Below are positions 26,928 through 35,098 of a DNA stretch of 64,000 nucleotides, one piece after another (position 1 is the stretch's first letter; each line of letters begins with the position of its first letter). A program made the translations under genes and the position numbers. Origin of the DNA: Paracoccus sp. R12_2 (GTDB lineage Bacteria; Pseudomonadota; Alphaproteobacteria; Rhodobacterales; Rhodobacteraceae); contig NZ_JAGHRA010000012.1 in NCBI RefSeq assembly GCF_017744015.1, positions 62,001 to 126,000 on the forward strand. Reading direction: 5' to 3'. The notes under the pieces were generated by a model. It saw only the letters and a program-made list of their open reading frames with translations, had not been told where the DNA came from and made no database searches.

Positions 26928-28100
26928 TTGAGCCTGCCTGACACCCCCCTCGACACCGCGCCGGACGATCATCACGGCAGGCTTTCGGACCCGGCGCGGC
27001 TGGCGTCGCTGAAGGCGTCCGACCTGATGGACAGCCTGCCCGAGGAGACGTTCGACCGGGTGATCCGGCTGGCGTCACGCCTGACCGGAGCGCCTGTTGG
27101 GCTTTTCTCTCTGGTCGATGAGACGCGGCAGTTCTTCAAGGCGCAGGCGGGCCTGCCCGACGATGTGGCCGAAACCCGCCAGACCCCGCTCAGCCATTCG
27201 CTGTGCCAGTATGTCGTCAGCCGCGATGCGCCTCTGGTCGTGTCGGATGCGGTGCAAAGCCCGCTGCTGCGCGACAACGGTGCTGTGCGCGACCTGAAGG
27301 TCAGCGCCTATCTGGGCGTGCCGATCCATGCGCCCGACGGCCAGGCTATCGGTTCGCTGTGCGCCATCGACACCTCGTCCCGGGATTGGTCCGAGGATCA
27401 GATCGATTCGATGCACAGCCTTGCCGCGATGGTCGAAAGCGAACTTGCGCTGCGACATGCCGCGGCCGCGCGGCAGTTGCTGCTGTCCGAGATGAACCAT
27501 CGCGTGAAAAATCTTTTCACCGTGGTATCGGCCATCGTCCGCATCAGCCGGCGCGCGCACGAAGATGACGCGGATGCGCTGGCGGCCGAGATCGAACAGC
27601 GCCTTCAGGCGTTATCGGCGGCGCACGGGCTGATCGCGCCGAGCGTGGCGTCTGACATGGTGTCGGCCGACAGTGTGCCGCTGGACCGGCTGATCGAAAC
27701 CCTGACCGCGCCCTATCAGCGGCCGGGCCTGTCACTGGATGTTCAAGGACCGCAGATCGATCTGGGGCCACGCGCCGCCGCGACACTGGCGCTGGTCTTT
27801 CACGAGATGATCACGAATGCCGCGAAATACGGTGCGCTGCGCGACGGCGGCGGGCGGCTGGCGATCGGATGGCGGCTGGGGGGTAATGCGCTGCAACTGG
27901 ACTGGTCGGAAACGTCGACCGATCCGGACATGGCGGGTGGCGATGCCGAAATATCGACCGATCCGTCCGCGCCGGGTTTCGGATCGCAGCTGATCGATCT
28001 TCTGGTGGCAGGGCCTCTTGAAGGGCAGATCACCGGCGGCGGTGCGGCCTCGGGGCTTGTGCGCAAATTCAGCCTGCCGCTGGCCTCGCTGTCACGCTGA
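26928..28100 (+). CDS. GAF-domain HWE/HisKA_2 sensor histidine kinase
   Basis: A 390-residue soluble kinase. An N-terminal GAF domain (about 30-170: RLTGAPVGLFSLVDETRQFFKA, YLGVPIHAPDG, IGSLCAID) precedes a HisKA_2/HWE dimerisation domain with the phospho-acceptor His191 in SEMNHRVKNLF, and a divergent HATPase (HEMITNAAKYGAL, later GFGSQLID). Such kinases often act in light, redox or general stress pathways in alphaproteobacteria. No partner regulator is adjacent. The start appears to be TTG at 26928, nine bases after AAGGA; the GAF domain needs sequence upstream of the first ATG. Its 3' end overlaps the convergent peptidase by nine bases. Confidence 0.85.
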   Translation: MSLPDTPLDTAPDDHHGRLSDPARLASLKASDLMDSLPEETFDRVIRLASRLTGAPVGLFSLVDETRQFFKAQAGLPDDVAETRQTPLSHSLCQYVVSRDAPLVVSDAVQSPLLRDNGAVRDLKVSAYLGVPIHAPDGQAIGSLCAIDTSSRDWSEDQIDSMHSLAAMVESELALRHAAAARQLLLSEMNHRVKNLFTVVSAIVRISRRAHEDDADALAAEIEQRLQALSAAHGLIAPSVASDMVSADSVPLDRLIETLTAPYQRPGLSLDVQGPQIDLGPRAAATLALVFHEMITNAAKYGALRDGGGRLAIGWRLGGNALQLDWSETSTDPDMAGGDAEISTDPSAPGFGSQLIDLLVAGPLEGQITGGGAASGLVRKFSLPLASLSR

Positions 28101-29096
28101 TCCGGCGTTGGCCGAACCGTCGCGCAGATCGTCGTCGCGGATCGTGTCCATGACCCGGACCAGTTCCGACGAGATGCGCGGTTCGGACAGGGCGTGACCC
28201 GACGCGGGGATGATCCGCAATTCGCAGCCCGGCCAGCCCTCGGCCAACTCATGCGCGGTTCCGGGCGGACACACCATGTCATACCGGCCCTGAACGATCA
28301 CCGCAGGCAAATGTTCGATCCGGTGGCGGTCACGCAGAAGCTGACCTTCCTCCAGAAAGCACTGGTTGCTGAAATAATGATTCTCTAGCCGGGCGAAGGC
28401 GCGGGCATATTCGGCGGGCGCGTGGCTGACCGGTGCCGATTGCAGGCCCGCCAGCGCGTTTTCCCACATCAGCCACGGCAGCGCATAGCGACCCTGCCGT
28501 CCCGCATCGTCGGAGAACAGGCGGCGATGATATGCGCCGATCATGTCGTGGCGTTCCGCCTCGGGGATGGGGTCCTGAAACCGCGCCCACAGATCGGGAA
28601 AGAACCGCGCCGCGCCGCCGCCATAGAACCAGTCCAGTTCGCGTTGCCGACCAAGAAAGACCCCCCGCAGCACCAGCCCGGTGACATGGTCGGGATGCGC
28701 CTCGGCATAAGCCAGCGCCAGCGTTGCGCCCCAGCTGCCGCCGAACAGCAGCCAGGCCGGGATGTCCAGATCGGCGCGGATGCGTTCGATATCGGCGACC
28801 AGATGCTGCGTCGTGTTCGCCTCGACCGATGCGGTGGGGCGCGACCGGCCACAGCCGCGCTGGTCGAACAGCACGATCCGGAAATGGGCCGGATCGAAGA
28901 ACCTGCGCATGAACGGGCTGCATCCGCCACCAGGCCCGCCATGCAGCACAAGCACCGGCCGTCCCTCCGGATTGCCGCATTGCTCGACATACAGGCGATG
29001 TCCGTCGCCCACATTCAGGATGCGGCGGTCGAAGGGATCGTCCGCCGGGTGCAGGCGGCCATGTGTCGCGGAGATTTGCCCTGCCATTCGGTCCAT
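28092..29096 (-). CDS. pip: Prolyl aminopeptidase (proline iminopeptidase)
   Basis: A 334-residue alpha/beta hydrolase of peptidase family S33 that removes N-terminal proline from peptides in the cytoplasm. Typical segments are [12 protein letters not shown] (oxyanion loop), [11 protein letters not shown], the nucleophile [13 protein letters not shown], the acid region [11 protein letters not shown] and the final His in ASGHALSEP. The open frame runs on to 29987, but the ATG at 29096 (or 29087) gives the family length. It is divergent from ubiG with about 48 bases between starts. Confidence 0.92.
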   Translation of the reverse strand: MDRMAGQISATHGRLHPADDPFDRRILNVGDGHRLYVEQCGNPEGRPVLVLHGGPGGGCSPFMRRFFDPAHFRIVLFDQRGCGRSRPTASVEANTTQHLVADIERIRADLDIPAWLLFGGSWGATLALAYAEAHPDHVTGLVLRGVFLGRQRELDWFYGGGAARFFPDLWARFQDPIPEAERHDMIGAYHRRLFSDDAGRQGRYALPWLMWENALAGLQSAPVSHAPAEYARAFARLENHYFSNQCFLEEGQLLRDRHRIEHLPAVIVQGRYDMVCPPGTAHELAEGWPGCELRIIPASGHALSEPRISSELVRVMDTIRDDDLRDGSANAGSA

Positions 29097-29144
29097 CCGG
29101 CCAGTATAGACAGAACCGACAGCGCCTGCCAGAAGGACCGAAGC

Positions 29145-29879
29145 ATGACCAGCATCGACCCCGACGAAATCGCCAAGTTCGAGGCGATGGCCGCAGACTG
29201 GTGGGATCCGAAGGGCAAGTTCAGGCCGTTGCACCTGATGAACCCGGTGCGCCTGGATTACATTGCCACCCAGATCGCGGCCGAGTTTGGCCGCGATCGC
29301 AAGGGCGCCCGGCCATTCGACGGGCTGCGTATCCTGGATATCGGCTGCGGCGGCGGCCTTGTCGCGGAACCCATGGCGCGTCTGGGCGCCGATGTCGTGG
29401 GGGCGGACGCCGCCCAGGGCAATATCGCAGTCGCCGGGCTTCACGCCGATCAGCAGGATCTGGCGATCGACTATCGCGCAACGACCGCCGAGGCGCTGGC
29501 AGATGCGGGCGAGCGGTTCGATGTGCTTCTGGCGCTTGAGATCGTGGAACATGTCGCCGATCCGGCGGCCTTCATCGCCACCTGCCGCGATCTGCTGCGT
29601 CCCGGCGGACTGGTCATCATGTCCACGCTGAACCGCACCGCGAAAAGCTTCGGCGCGGCGATCATCGGGGCCGAATGGATCATGCGCTGGCTGCCCAGGG
29701 GCACGCATGACTGGGCACGCTTCATCAAGCCGGACGAACTGGCCGCGATGGCCGAGACGGCAGGCTGCAACGTCGTGGATCGGCGCGGCATGGTCTTCAA
29801 CCCGATCGGTTTCGGGTGGCACCTGTCGGACCGCGATCTGTCGGTGAACTATATCCTGACGGCGCGGCGGCAGGTCTGA
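29145..29879 (+). CDS. ubiG: Ubiquinone biosynthesis O-methyltransferase
   Basis: A 244-residue class I methyltransferase. The N-terminal [23 protein letters not shown] is the UbiG signature; motif I is [13 protein letters not shown], and the later [13 protein letters not shown] and [14 protein letters not shown] are also diagnostic. It performs both O-methylation steps in ubiquinone synthesis at the inner membrane face. Start at ATG 29145 with an AAGGA site; the frame is open further upstream (to 28422) only by chance opposite the peptidase gene. Confidence 0.95.
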   Translation: MTSIDPDEIAKFEAMAADWWDPKGKFRPLHLMNPVRLDYIATQIAAEFGRDRKGARPFDGLRILDIGCGGGLVAEPMARLGADVVGADAAQGNIAVAGLHADQQDLAIDYRATTAEALADAGERFDVLLALEIVEHVADPAAFIATCRDLLRPGGLVIMSTLNRTAKSFGAAIIGAEWIMRWLPRGTHDWARFIKPDELAAMAETAGCNVVDRRGMVFNPIGFGWHLSDRDLSVNYILTARRQV

Positions 29880-29889
29880 CCGGCCGCCC

Positions 29890-30363
29890 TCAGTCCGGCC
29901 CGCCTTCAAGCCGGATGCGCAGTTCCCGCAGCACCGGCAGCGCGCCGCGCACCCGATCCGCCCCGATATCGCGCACAACTTCGGCAATCAGCGGCATGAA
30001 CGCGGCGATCGCCGCATCCCGCGCCGCGCGGCCCGCAGGGCTGATCGACACGAACTTCCGCCGCGCGTCGTCCCAATCCGGGCGGATATGAACATGCCCG
30101 GCCCATTCCAGCCGCGACAGCGTGTTGGTCATCGCGCCGCGCGTGACGTGGAACGCCTCGGCCAACTGGGCGGGGGTACGCTCCTCGTTCACATGCGCCA
30201 GCAGGTTCAGCACCGAGAAATGCGAGATCTGCATGCCGCGCGGCAGCGCCTTGCTGATCAGGTTGCGTGACAGCTGATCGGCAATCAGCACCTCGGCGAA
30301 CAGGCTTGCGGCCAGCCGGTCGGTCGATTGCGGTTTCTCGATGTCTGTCACGGGCTTGTTCAT
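29890..30363 (-). CDS. MarR family transcriptional regulator
   Basis: A 157-residue winged-helix dimeric regulator: DNA-binding segment TPAQLAEAFHVTRGAMTNTLSRLEWAGHV with wing WDDARRKFVSISPAG. Alternative start GTG at 30381 would overlap the upstream nitrilase stop (GTGA); the ATG at 30363 is used here. It is the last gene of a comF-grxC-nitrilase-marR series on the minus strand. The target genes are not evident; ubiG converges with it at a 10-base distance. Confidence 0.85.
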   Translation of the reverse strand: MNKPVTDIEKPQSTDRLAASLFAEVLIADQLSRNLISKALPRGMQISHFSVLNLLAHVNEERTPAQLAEAFHVTRGAMTNTLSRLEWAGHVHIRPDWDDARRKFVSISPAGRAARDAAIAAFMPLIAEVVRDIGADRVRGALPVLRELRIRLEGGPD

Positions 30364-30377
30364 CGTCTGGGCAAGTC

Positions 30378-31232
30378 TCACGGGCCGTCGAATGGCCTGT
30401 CATGGGTCAGCGAGGGAATGCGCGACCGTGCCCTGTCAACTGCCCCAAGGTCAAGCTCGACCATGGTCAGACCTTGCGTCACGCCCCCGTCAGCCAGCAC
30501 CTTGCCCCACGGATCGACGGCAAGGCTGTGCCCGTGGCTGCGGCGCGGCACCCGATCGGGGCTGTGCGGCGCGTCATGCGTGCCGCATTGCGCGGGGGCC
30601 AGCACGAAGCAGCCGGTCTCGATGGCGCGCGCGCGCATCAGCACCTCCCAATGCGCGGCGCCGGTTGTCGGGCTGAATGCCGAGGGCACCGTCAGGATCC
30701 GCGCACCGGCTTGCGCCAGCTTGCGGTAAAGATGCGGGAACCGCAGATCATAGCAGATGGTCAACCCCACCGGCACGCCTGCCGCCTTGGTCACCACCGC
30801 CCGATCGCCGGGGCGATAGGCGGCGCTTTCGCGATATTGCTCGGTCTCGGAAATCGTCACATCGAACATGTGCAGCTTGTCATAGCTGGCCGCGACGTCG
30901 CCTTCGGGATCGATCAGGATGCTGCGATTGACGAAACGGTCGCCATCGTCGGATTTCAGCGCCAGCGATCCGATCAGCAGCCAGATCCCGGCCGCGCGCG
31001 CCTCGGATCGCAATGCCGACAGGGTCGGATCCTTGGCCTGTACATGCAGCACCGCATCCTGGCGCTTGCGATCCGGCGACAGGATATTCGTAGCCTCGGG
31101 CGTCAGCACCAGCTGTGCACCCTCGGCAGCCGCCTGCCGGATCAGCGGAATGGTCTGCGACAGATTCGCGATCGGATCGTCGCTGACATTCAGCTGGACC
31201 AGGCCGACCTTCAACGTGTCGCCCCCGGTCAT
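30378..31232 (-). CDS. Carbon-nitrogen hydrolase (Nit/omega-amidase type)
   Basis: A 284-residue nitrilase-superfamily amidase. The Glu-Lys-Cys triad is visible: Glu in LTPEATN, Lys in YDKLHMFD and Cys in LTICYDLRFPHLYR. The DKLHMFDV and ICYDLRFP patterns are those of Nit1-like enzymes that repair deaminated glutathione, and the neighbouring glutaredoxin gene fits a link to glutathione chemistry (inference). Its start overlaps the grxC stop by four bases, so they are coupled. Confidence 0.87.
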   Translation of the reverse strand: MTGGDTLKVGLVQLNVSDDPIANLSQTIPLIRQAAAEGAQLVLTPEATNILSPDRKRQDAVLHVQAKDPTLSALRSEARAAGIWLLIGSLALKSDDGDRFVNRSILIDPEGDVAASYDKLHMFDVTISETEQYRESAAYRPGDRAVVTKAAGVPVGLTICYDLRFPHLYRKLAQAGARILTVPSAFSPTTGAAHWEVLMRARAIETGCFVLAPAQCGTHDAPHSPDRVPRRSHGHSLAVDPWGKVLADGGVTQGLTMVELDLGAVDRARSRIPSLTHDRPFDGP

Positions 31233-31504
31233 GCCGCTTTGCCCTGCAGCAGCGGGTCCAGCTTGCCGGCGCGTTCCAGAGCGTGCAATTCGTCGCTGCC
31301 GCCGACATGGGTTTCGCCGATGAAGATCTGCGGCACCGTGCGCTTGCCGTGGGCGCGCTGCATCATCTCGGCCCGGCGTTCGGGTTCGGCGCCGACATCG
31401 ATCTCGGCATAGCTGACATTCTTGCGATCCAGCAACGCCTTGGCGGCGATGCAGAACGGGCAGGTGCGGGTGGCGTAGATTTCGACTGTAGGTTTCTGGG
31501 TCAT
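31229..31504 (-). CDS. grxC: Glutaredoxin 3
   Basis: A 91-residue glutaredoxin with the redox motif CPFC in IYATRTCPFCIAAKALL, the cis-Pro region RTVPQIFIGETHVGG and GGSDELHAL for glutathione binding. It reduces protein disulfides and glutathione adducts in the cytoplasm. ATG at 31504 gives the normal length; a ten-residue longer frame starts at 31534. It is flanked by comF and the nitrilase in one transcription unit. Confidence 0.95.
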   Translation of the reverse strand: MTQKPTVEIYATRTCPFCIAAKALLDRKNVSYAEIDVGAEPERRAEMMQRAHGKRTVPQIFIGETHVGGSDELHALERAGKLDPLLQGKAA

Positions 31505-31536
31505 GGCGTTCCGGTCATCAGGTTCCAGGGTCAAAT

Positions 31537-32310
31537 CTAGTCATCCTTGACCGCGCGCGCCAGAACCGCGACCGATATTGGCCCCGAACCGGCCGTCAGC
31601 AGCGCCTCGGCCGCTGCGGCCAGCGTCGCGCCCGAGGTCATCACGTCGTCGACCAGCAGCACCGCCCGGCCTTCGATCCGCGCGCTGCGGCGGGGGTTCA
31701 CCCCCAACGCACCGGCGATATTGGCAAAACGGTCGCTGACGTTGCGATGGTCCTGACCCTGCGTGTGGCGGTGGCGGATCAGCAGATCGGGCATATGTTG
31801 CAGCCCGCGCAACCTGGCCAGATGCGCCGAAACCAGTGCCGCCTGATTGTAGCGCCGCTTCATCAGCCGCCGAAGATGCAGAGGGACCGGCGCGATGACC
31901 ATGCCGGGCCGCAAGAGCGGCGCGGCCGAACGGGACAGCCAGCCTGCCAGAAAAGGCGCCAGGTCGGGCCGGTCGCCATGTTTCAGCGCCAGGATCAGGC
32001 CGCGACCCGTGCCGGAATAGACCACCGCCGCGCGGCCGTGCCGCCAGGGGCGTGCGATCGCCAGGCAATCGTCGCAGATCAGCGATTCGTCGTCGGCACG
32101 GCCGGTGCCGTCATCGGGCAGCGGGGCGCCGCAGCGGTTGCACGCCGTGCCGGTGATGAAGCGCGTCTCGCGCCAGCAATCCGGACACAGCCCCGTGTCG
32201 CCTTCGGCGCTGCCCGCGACGGGTACGCCACAACCGATGCATTGCGGCGGATACAGCAGTGTCAGCGCGCCTTTCATCGCCCTGCGAAGCACCCTATGTT
32301 GCATCCCCAT
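31537..32310 (-). CDS. comF: ComF family phosphoribosyltransferase-like protein
   Basis: A 257-residue ComF/GntX-type protein. An N-terminal zinc-binding segment with CxxC pairs (PPQCIGCG, CPDCW, CNRCGAP, CDDCLA) precedes a PRT fold with APVPLHLRRLMKRRYNQAALV and the PRPP loop VLLVDDVMTSGAT. ComF proteins take part in DNA uptake and replication restart, and others are of unknown function. The ATG at 32310 has a GAGGGGG site six bases upstream. This start overlaps head to head with the start of the divergent gene (ATG 32309), so both promoters must lie inside the opposite gene. Confidence 0.88.
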   Translation of the reverse strand: MGMQHRVLRRAMKGALTLLYPPQCIGCGVPVAGSAEGDTGLCPDCWRETRFITGTACNRCGAPLPDDGTGRADDESLICDDCLAIARPWRHGRAAVVYSGTGRGLILALKHGDRPDLAPFLAGWLSRSAAPLLRPGMVIAPVPLHLRRLMKRRYNQAALVSAHLARLRGLQHMPDLLIRHRHTQGQDHRNVSDRFANIAGALGVNPRRSARIEGRAVLLVDDVMTSGATLAAAAEALLTAGSGPISVAVLARAVKDD

Positions 32311-33148
32311 GGAAGCCCCCTCTGCCACCGATCGCCCTGTTCTGACCGACCGCGCGGCGCTGAACCGTCAGCGCCGGCGCGCGATCCGCACGGGTCATGC
32401 CGATGTCCTGCACCGCCTTGCCGCGGACGAGATCCACGATAGGCTGGCCGAGATTAACAGATCGTTTACGCAACCCGCCCTGGTGACGGGATTTGCCGAT
32501 CTCTGGGGCGCGCGTTTCCCGGATGCGAGGATCGTGGCCGATGATCCGGTTCTGGACCTGCGTCCCGGCGCGCATGATCTTGTGATTCACGCCATGTCTC
32601 TGCACTGGGCGGACGACCCGGTTGGACAAATCGTGCAATCGGCACGCGCCCTGCGCGAAGACGGGTTGTTCATCGCCGCCTGTCCTGGCGGCCAGACCCT
32701 GCACGAGGTTCGCCAGGCCCTGGCGCAGGCCGAAGCCGAAGTGACGGGCGGGTTGTCGCCCCGCATCCTGCCGATGGGCGAGATCCGCGACATGGGCGCG
32801 CTGCTGGGACGTGCCGGGCTGGCGCTGCCGGTCGCCGACCTGGTCAGCCAGCGGGCCAGCTATCGCGATCTGATCCATCTGGCGCGCGACCTGCGCGCCA
32901 TGGGCGAGGGCAACGCCATGGCCGCCCGCCTGCGCCGTCCGACACGGCGCGAGGTCTTTGCCCGCGCCGCCGCGATCATGGCCGAACATCATCCCGACCG
33001 CGACGATCCGTCCCGTGTCGCAACGACCTTCGATCTGGTCTTTCTGACCGGATGGGCCCCGTCCGAATCGCAGCCCAAACCGCTGCGGCCTGGATCTGCC
33101 AAGACCCGCCTAGCCGATGCGCTGAACGAAATCAGGAACAAGCCATGA
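32309..33148 (+). CDS. NDUFAF5/BioC-like methyltransferase homologue lacking motif I
   Basis: A 279-residue protein. The central part (LVIHAMSLHWADDPVGQI, then GLFIAACPGGQTLHEVRQAL, then GGLSPRILPMGEIRDMG) matches the mitochondrial NDUFAF5 / alphaproteobacterial methyltransferase family. NDUFAF5 hydroxylates an Arg of complex I and needs SAM-fold features. In this sequence the usual SAM-binding motif (DLGCGxG) is not recognisable; the corresponding place reads TQPALVTGFADLWG. It may be a non-methylating member. It overlaps hemH by four bases (ATGA) and faces comF. Confidence 0.72.
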   Translation: MEAPSATDRPVLTDRAALNRQRRRAIRTGHADVLHRLAADEIHDRLAEINRSFTQPALVTGFADLWGARFPDARIVADDPVLDLRPGAHDLVIHAMSLHWADDPVGQIVQSARALREDGLFIAACPGGQTLHEVRQALAQAEAEVTGGLSPRILPMGEIRDMGALLGRAGLALPVADLVSQRASYRDLIHLARDLRAMGEGNAMAARLRRPTRREVFARAAAIMAEHHPDRDDPSRVATTFDLVFLTGWAPSESQPKPLRPGSAKTRLADALNEIRNKP

Positions 33149-34176
33149 CGCCAGACCACGCGCCCGCCGATCACCCCGCGATCCAGCCCGCCAGAACCGG
33201 CATCCTGATCGCCAATCTGGGCACGCCCGACGGCTATGATTACTGGTCGATGCGCCGTTATCTGAACGAATTCCTGTCCGACCGCCGGGTGATCGACCTG
33301 CCGCGCTGGAAATGGCAGCCGATCCTGCAGGGGATCATCCTGACCAAGCGACCGTTCAGTTCCGGCGCGAACTACAAGCTGATCTGGAACGAAGACAAGG
33401 GCGAAAGCCCGCTGATGACGATCACCCGCGATCAGACGGCGGCGCTGCGCGACCGGGCCCAGGCCGAATGGGGCGACAAGGTGATGGTCGATTTCTGCAT
33501 GCGCTATGGCAATCCCTCGACCTCGGATGTGCTTGACCGGATGGTGAAGGCCGGCTGTCGGCGGATCGTGTTCCTGCCGCTGTATCCGCAATACGCCGCG
33601 CCGACCTCGGCGACGGCGAACGACCAGTTGTTCCGGGCGCTGATGGAACAGACCTGGCAACCTTCGGTGCGGACCTGCGACCCTTATTTCGACCGGCCAG
33701 ACTATATCGCGGCGCTGGCGGGGTCGGTCCGCCGGACGCTGGGGGACCGGGTGCCGTCCCGACTGGTCGCGTCATATCACGGCATGCCACGGCGATACCT
33801 GATGCAGGGCGATCCCTATCACTGCCAGTGCCAGAAGACCTCGCGCCTTCTGCAACAGGAACTTGGCTGGCCCGACGGCGTGATCGACACCACCTTCCAG
33901 TCGGTCTTCGGCCGCGAGGAATGGCTGCGTCCCTATACCGTCGAACATGTCGCCGAACTGGCCGGGCAGGGCGTCACCGATATCGCGGTGATTTCGCCCG
34001 CCTTCGCGGCGGACTGCATCGAAACCCTGGAAGAGATCAACGGAGAGATCCGCGAAAGCTTCGAACATGCAGGCGGCAAGGATTTCACCTACATCCCGTG
34101 CCTGAACGATGATCCGGCCCATATCGAGGTGATGATGTCGGTCATCCGCGAAAATATCGGCGGCTGGATCCAGTAA
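33145..34176 (+). CDS. hemH: Ferrochelatase
   Basis: A 343-residue ferrochelatase that inserts iron into protoporphyrin IX, the last heme step, at the membrane face of the cytoplasm. The signature ASYHGMPRRYLMQGDPYHC with the metal-binding His is present, as are GILIANLGTPDGYDYWSMRRYL at the N-terminus and the C-terminal FAADCIETLEEINGE with the second catalytic acid. The start overlaps the upstream gene by four bases. The next gene downstream is the broken tRNA-Trp, where the housekeeping region ends. Confidence 0.95.
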   Translation: MTPDHAPADHPAIQPARTGILIANLGTPDGYDYWSMRRYLNEFLSDRRVIDLPRWKWQPILQGIILTKRPFSSGANYKLIWNEDKGESPLMTITRDQTAALRDRAQAEWGDKVMVDFCMRYGNPSTSDVLDRMVKAGCRRIVFLPLYPQYAAPTSATANDQLFRALMEQTWQPSVRTCDPYFDRPDYIAALAGSVRRTLGDRVPSRLVASYHGMPRRYLMQGDPYHCQCQKTSRLLQQELGWPDGVIDTTFQSVFGREEWLRPYTVEHVAELAGQGVTDIAVISPAFAADCIETLEEINGEIRESFEHAGGKDFTYIPCLNDDPAHIEVMMSVIRENIGGWIQ

Positions 34177-34222
34177 TTCCTGCCTGGTGCGCGCCCGGCG
34201 TGATATCGCGCCGATTGTGCGC

Positions 34223-34251
34223 TTGACGGCGCGCGTCGCAACCCCTTTCAG
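34223..34251 (+). promoter_or_regulatory. tRNA-Trp promoter
   Basis: TTGACG at 34223-34228 and TTTCAG at 34246-34251 with 17 bases between, ending 11 bases before the tRNA-Trp 5' end. The -35 matches that of the tRNA-Met gene. Confidence 0.5.
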
Positions 34252-34262
34252 GGCTGCGCTGC

Positions 34263-34300
34263 AGGAGTATAGCTCAGTTGGTAGAGCATCGGTCTCCAAA
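34263..34300 (+). pseudogene. tRNA-Trp (CCA), 5' half only
   Basis: The acceptor strand AGGAGTA (34263-34269), D arm GCTC...GAGC, anticodon-stem 5' strand TCGGT (34289-34293) and the loop CTCCAAA with anticodon CCA at 34296-34298 are exact. After the last loop base (34300) the sequence is GCCCTGAATT instead of the expected ACCGA, and no T arm, acceptor 3' strand or CCA follows. The gene is therefore cut at the anticodon loop, a known crossover place for integrases that use tRNA genes. In related genomes tRNA-Trp is usually followed by secE-nusG; here foreign DNA follows. A functional tRNA-Trp must exist elsewhere. Confidence 0.85.
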
Positions 34301-34506
34301 GCCCTGAATTTTCCAAATAAAATCAGTAAGCCGGTTCCGTTGCGTTATCAGGATATAGCGGAAACGAAGCCGAAACATGATAACTGCAGCCATCTCGATA
34401 AACAGCCTGTTGGAACCGCTAAAAACTCGTCGTCCGTCGGCGTCACCCGCAGGTGCCCAAACGATGATCGCAAGTTCCGCGGATGTATCGTTGTCGGGGG
34501 TGCGAT
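34301..34506 (+). other. Non-coding junction sequence after tRNA-Trp
   Basis: About 200 bases with lower GC than the flank and no supportable gene. It probably holds the element-side arm of the attachment site and the upstream region of the HTH fragment. Confidence 0.4.
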
Positions 34507-34665
34507 ATGAGTGTCAGGATCATGTCGGCCGTTTTTGAGAGCAGAGAATTGGGCTCCACAGCCCGCCTGATACTGTTGGCGCTGGCGGACCACGCAGACA
34601 ATGAGGGTCGTTGCTATCCCTCGATTGCACGTCTGAGTGAGATCCGCATTACATATTCGATGTAA
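34507..34665 (+). pseudogene. HTH (replication/phage type) protein, N-terminal fragment
   Basis: 52 residues: MSVRIMSAVFESRELGSTAR, then LILLALADHADNEGRCYPS and IARLSEI. This is the start of the helix-turn-helix_36 fold found in phage and plasmid replication proteins. It breaks just where the recognition helix should follow (RITYSM, stop). It is a truncated remnant and points to a mobile element as the source of the DNA after tRNA-Trp. Confidence 0.65.
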
Positions 34666-34939
34666 GCCATCGGTTTACGTCTCGGATGGCGCGTGCTGGT
34701 TCTGGTCCGTGCAGCGATGCTCTGCAAAAAAAGTCCTTGAATGGTGCCATTAAGTCGTCAGAGCAATCGCCTGTTTGCTGGGCTGGCATAATGCTGTGGC
34801 TACTCGTTCGGCCCCTTGCGGCCACTCATCGTCGATGTGGCTGCCGCTGTGCAGCTTCACCGAACCGGCCGTCCATGTGGTGCGCAGCGATCAATGGCGG
34901 AAATATCGCGCTTTATGACCGTCGTGAAAGGCAGAGATA
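34666..34939 (+). other. No supportable gene
   Basis: About 270 bases between the HTH remnant and a possible 31-residue reading frame. Frames are short and have no family resemblance. Confidence 0.4.
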
Positions 34940-35035
34940 GTGAAAGAGCGTATTTTTACCGTTTGTGCGTGGGGCATCGCGGGCATTTTCTTTGTCAGCG
35001 CCGGGTTCCTCGCCGCGCAGTTCTCTCGGCAATAG
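34940..35035 (+). CDS. Possible 31-residue membrane peptide
   Basis: A GTG-started frame of 31 codons, MKERIFTVCAWGIAGIFFVS plus a further eleven residues ending FSRQ, with AAAGG nine bases upstream. One basic end, one clean membrane helix and a basic tail are typical of small inner-membrane peptides on plasmids and phages. It is too short to judge by coding statistics. Confidence 0.35.
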   Translation: MKERIFTVCAWGIAGIFFVSAGFLAAQFSRQ

Positions 35036-35098
35036 GGAAAACCGGCAGACGCGACGATTCCGGGGTGATGCCGCACCTGCCTCCGGGCCGGGATTGCC

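Noticed and set aside
25251..26975. Minus-strand 574-codon frame opposite the MORN protein
   Set aside because: Antisense of tandem repeats; its apparent internal repeats mirror the 69-bp MORN units.
34263..34700. Group I intron in tRNA-Trp
   Set aside because: No 3' half of the tRNA follows within the next several kilobases, and no intron core was seen. Integration or deletion explains the break better.
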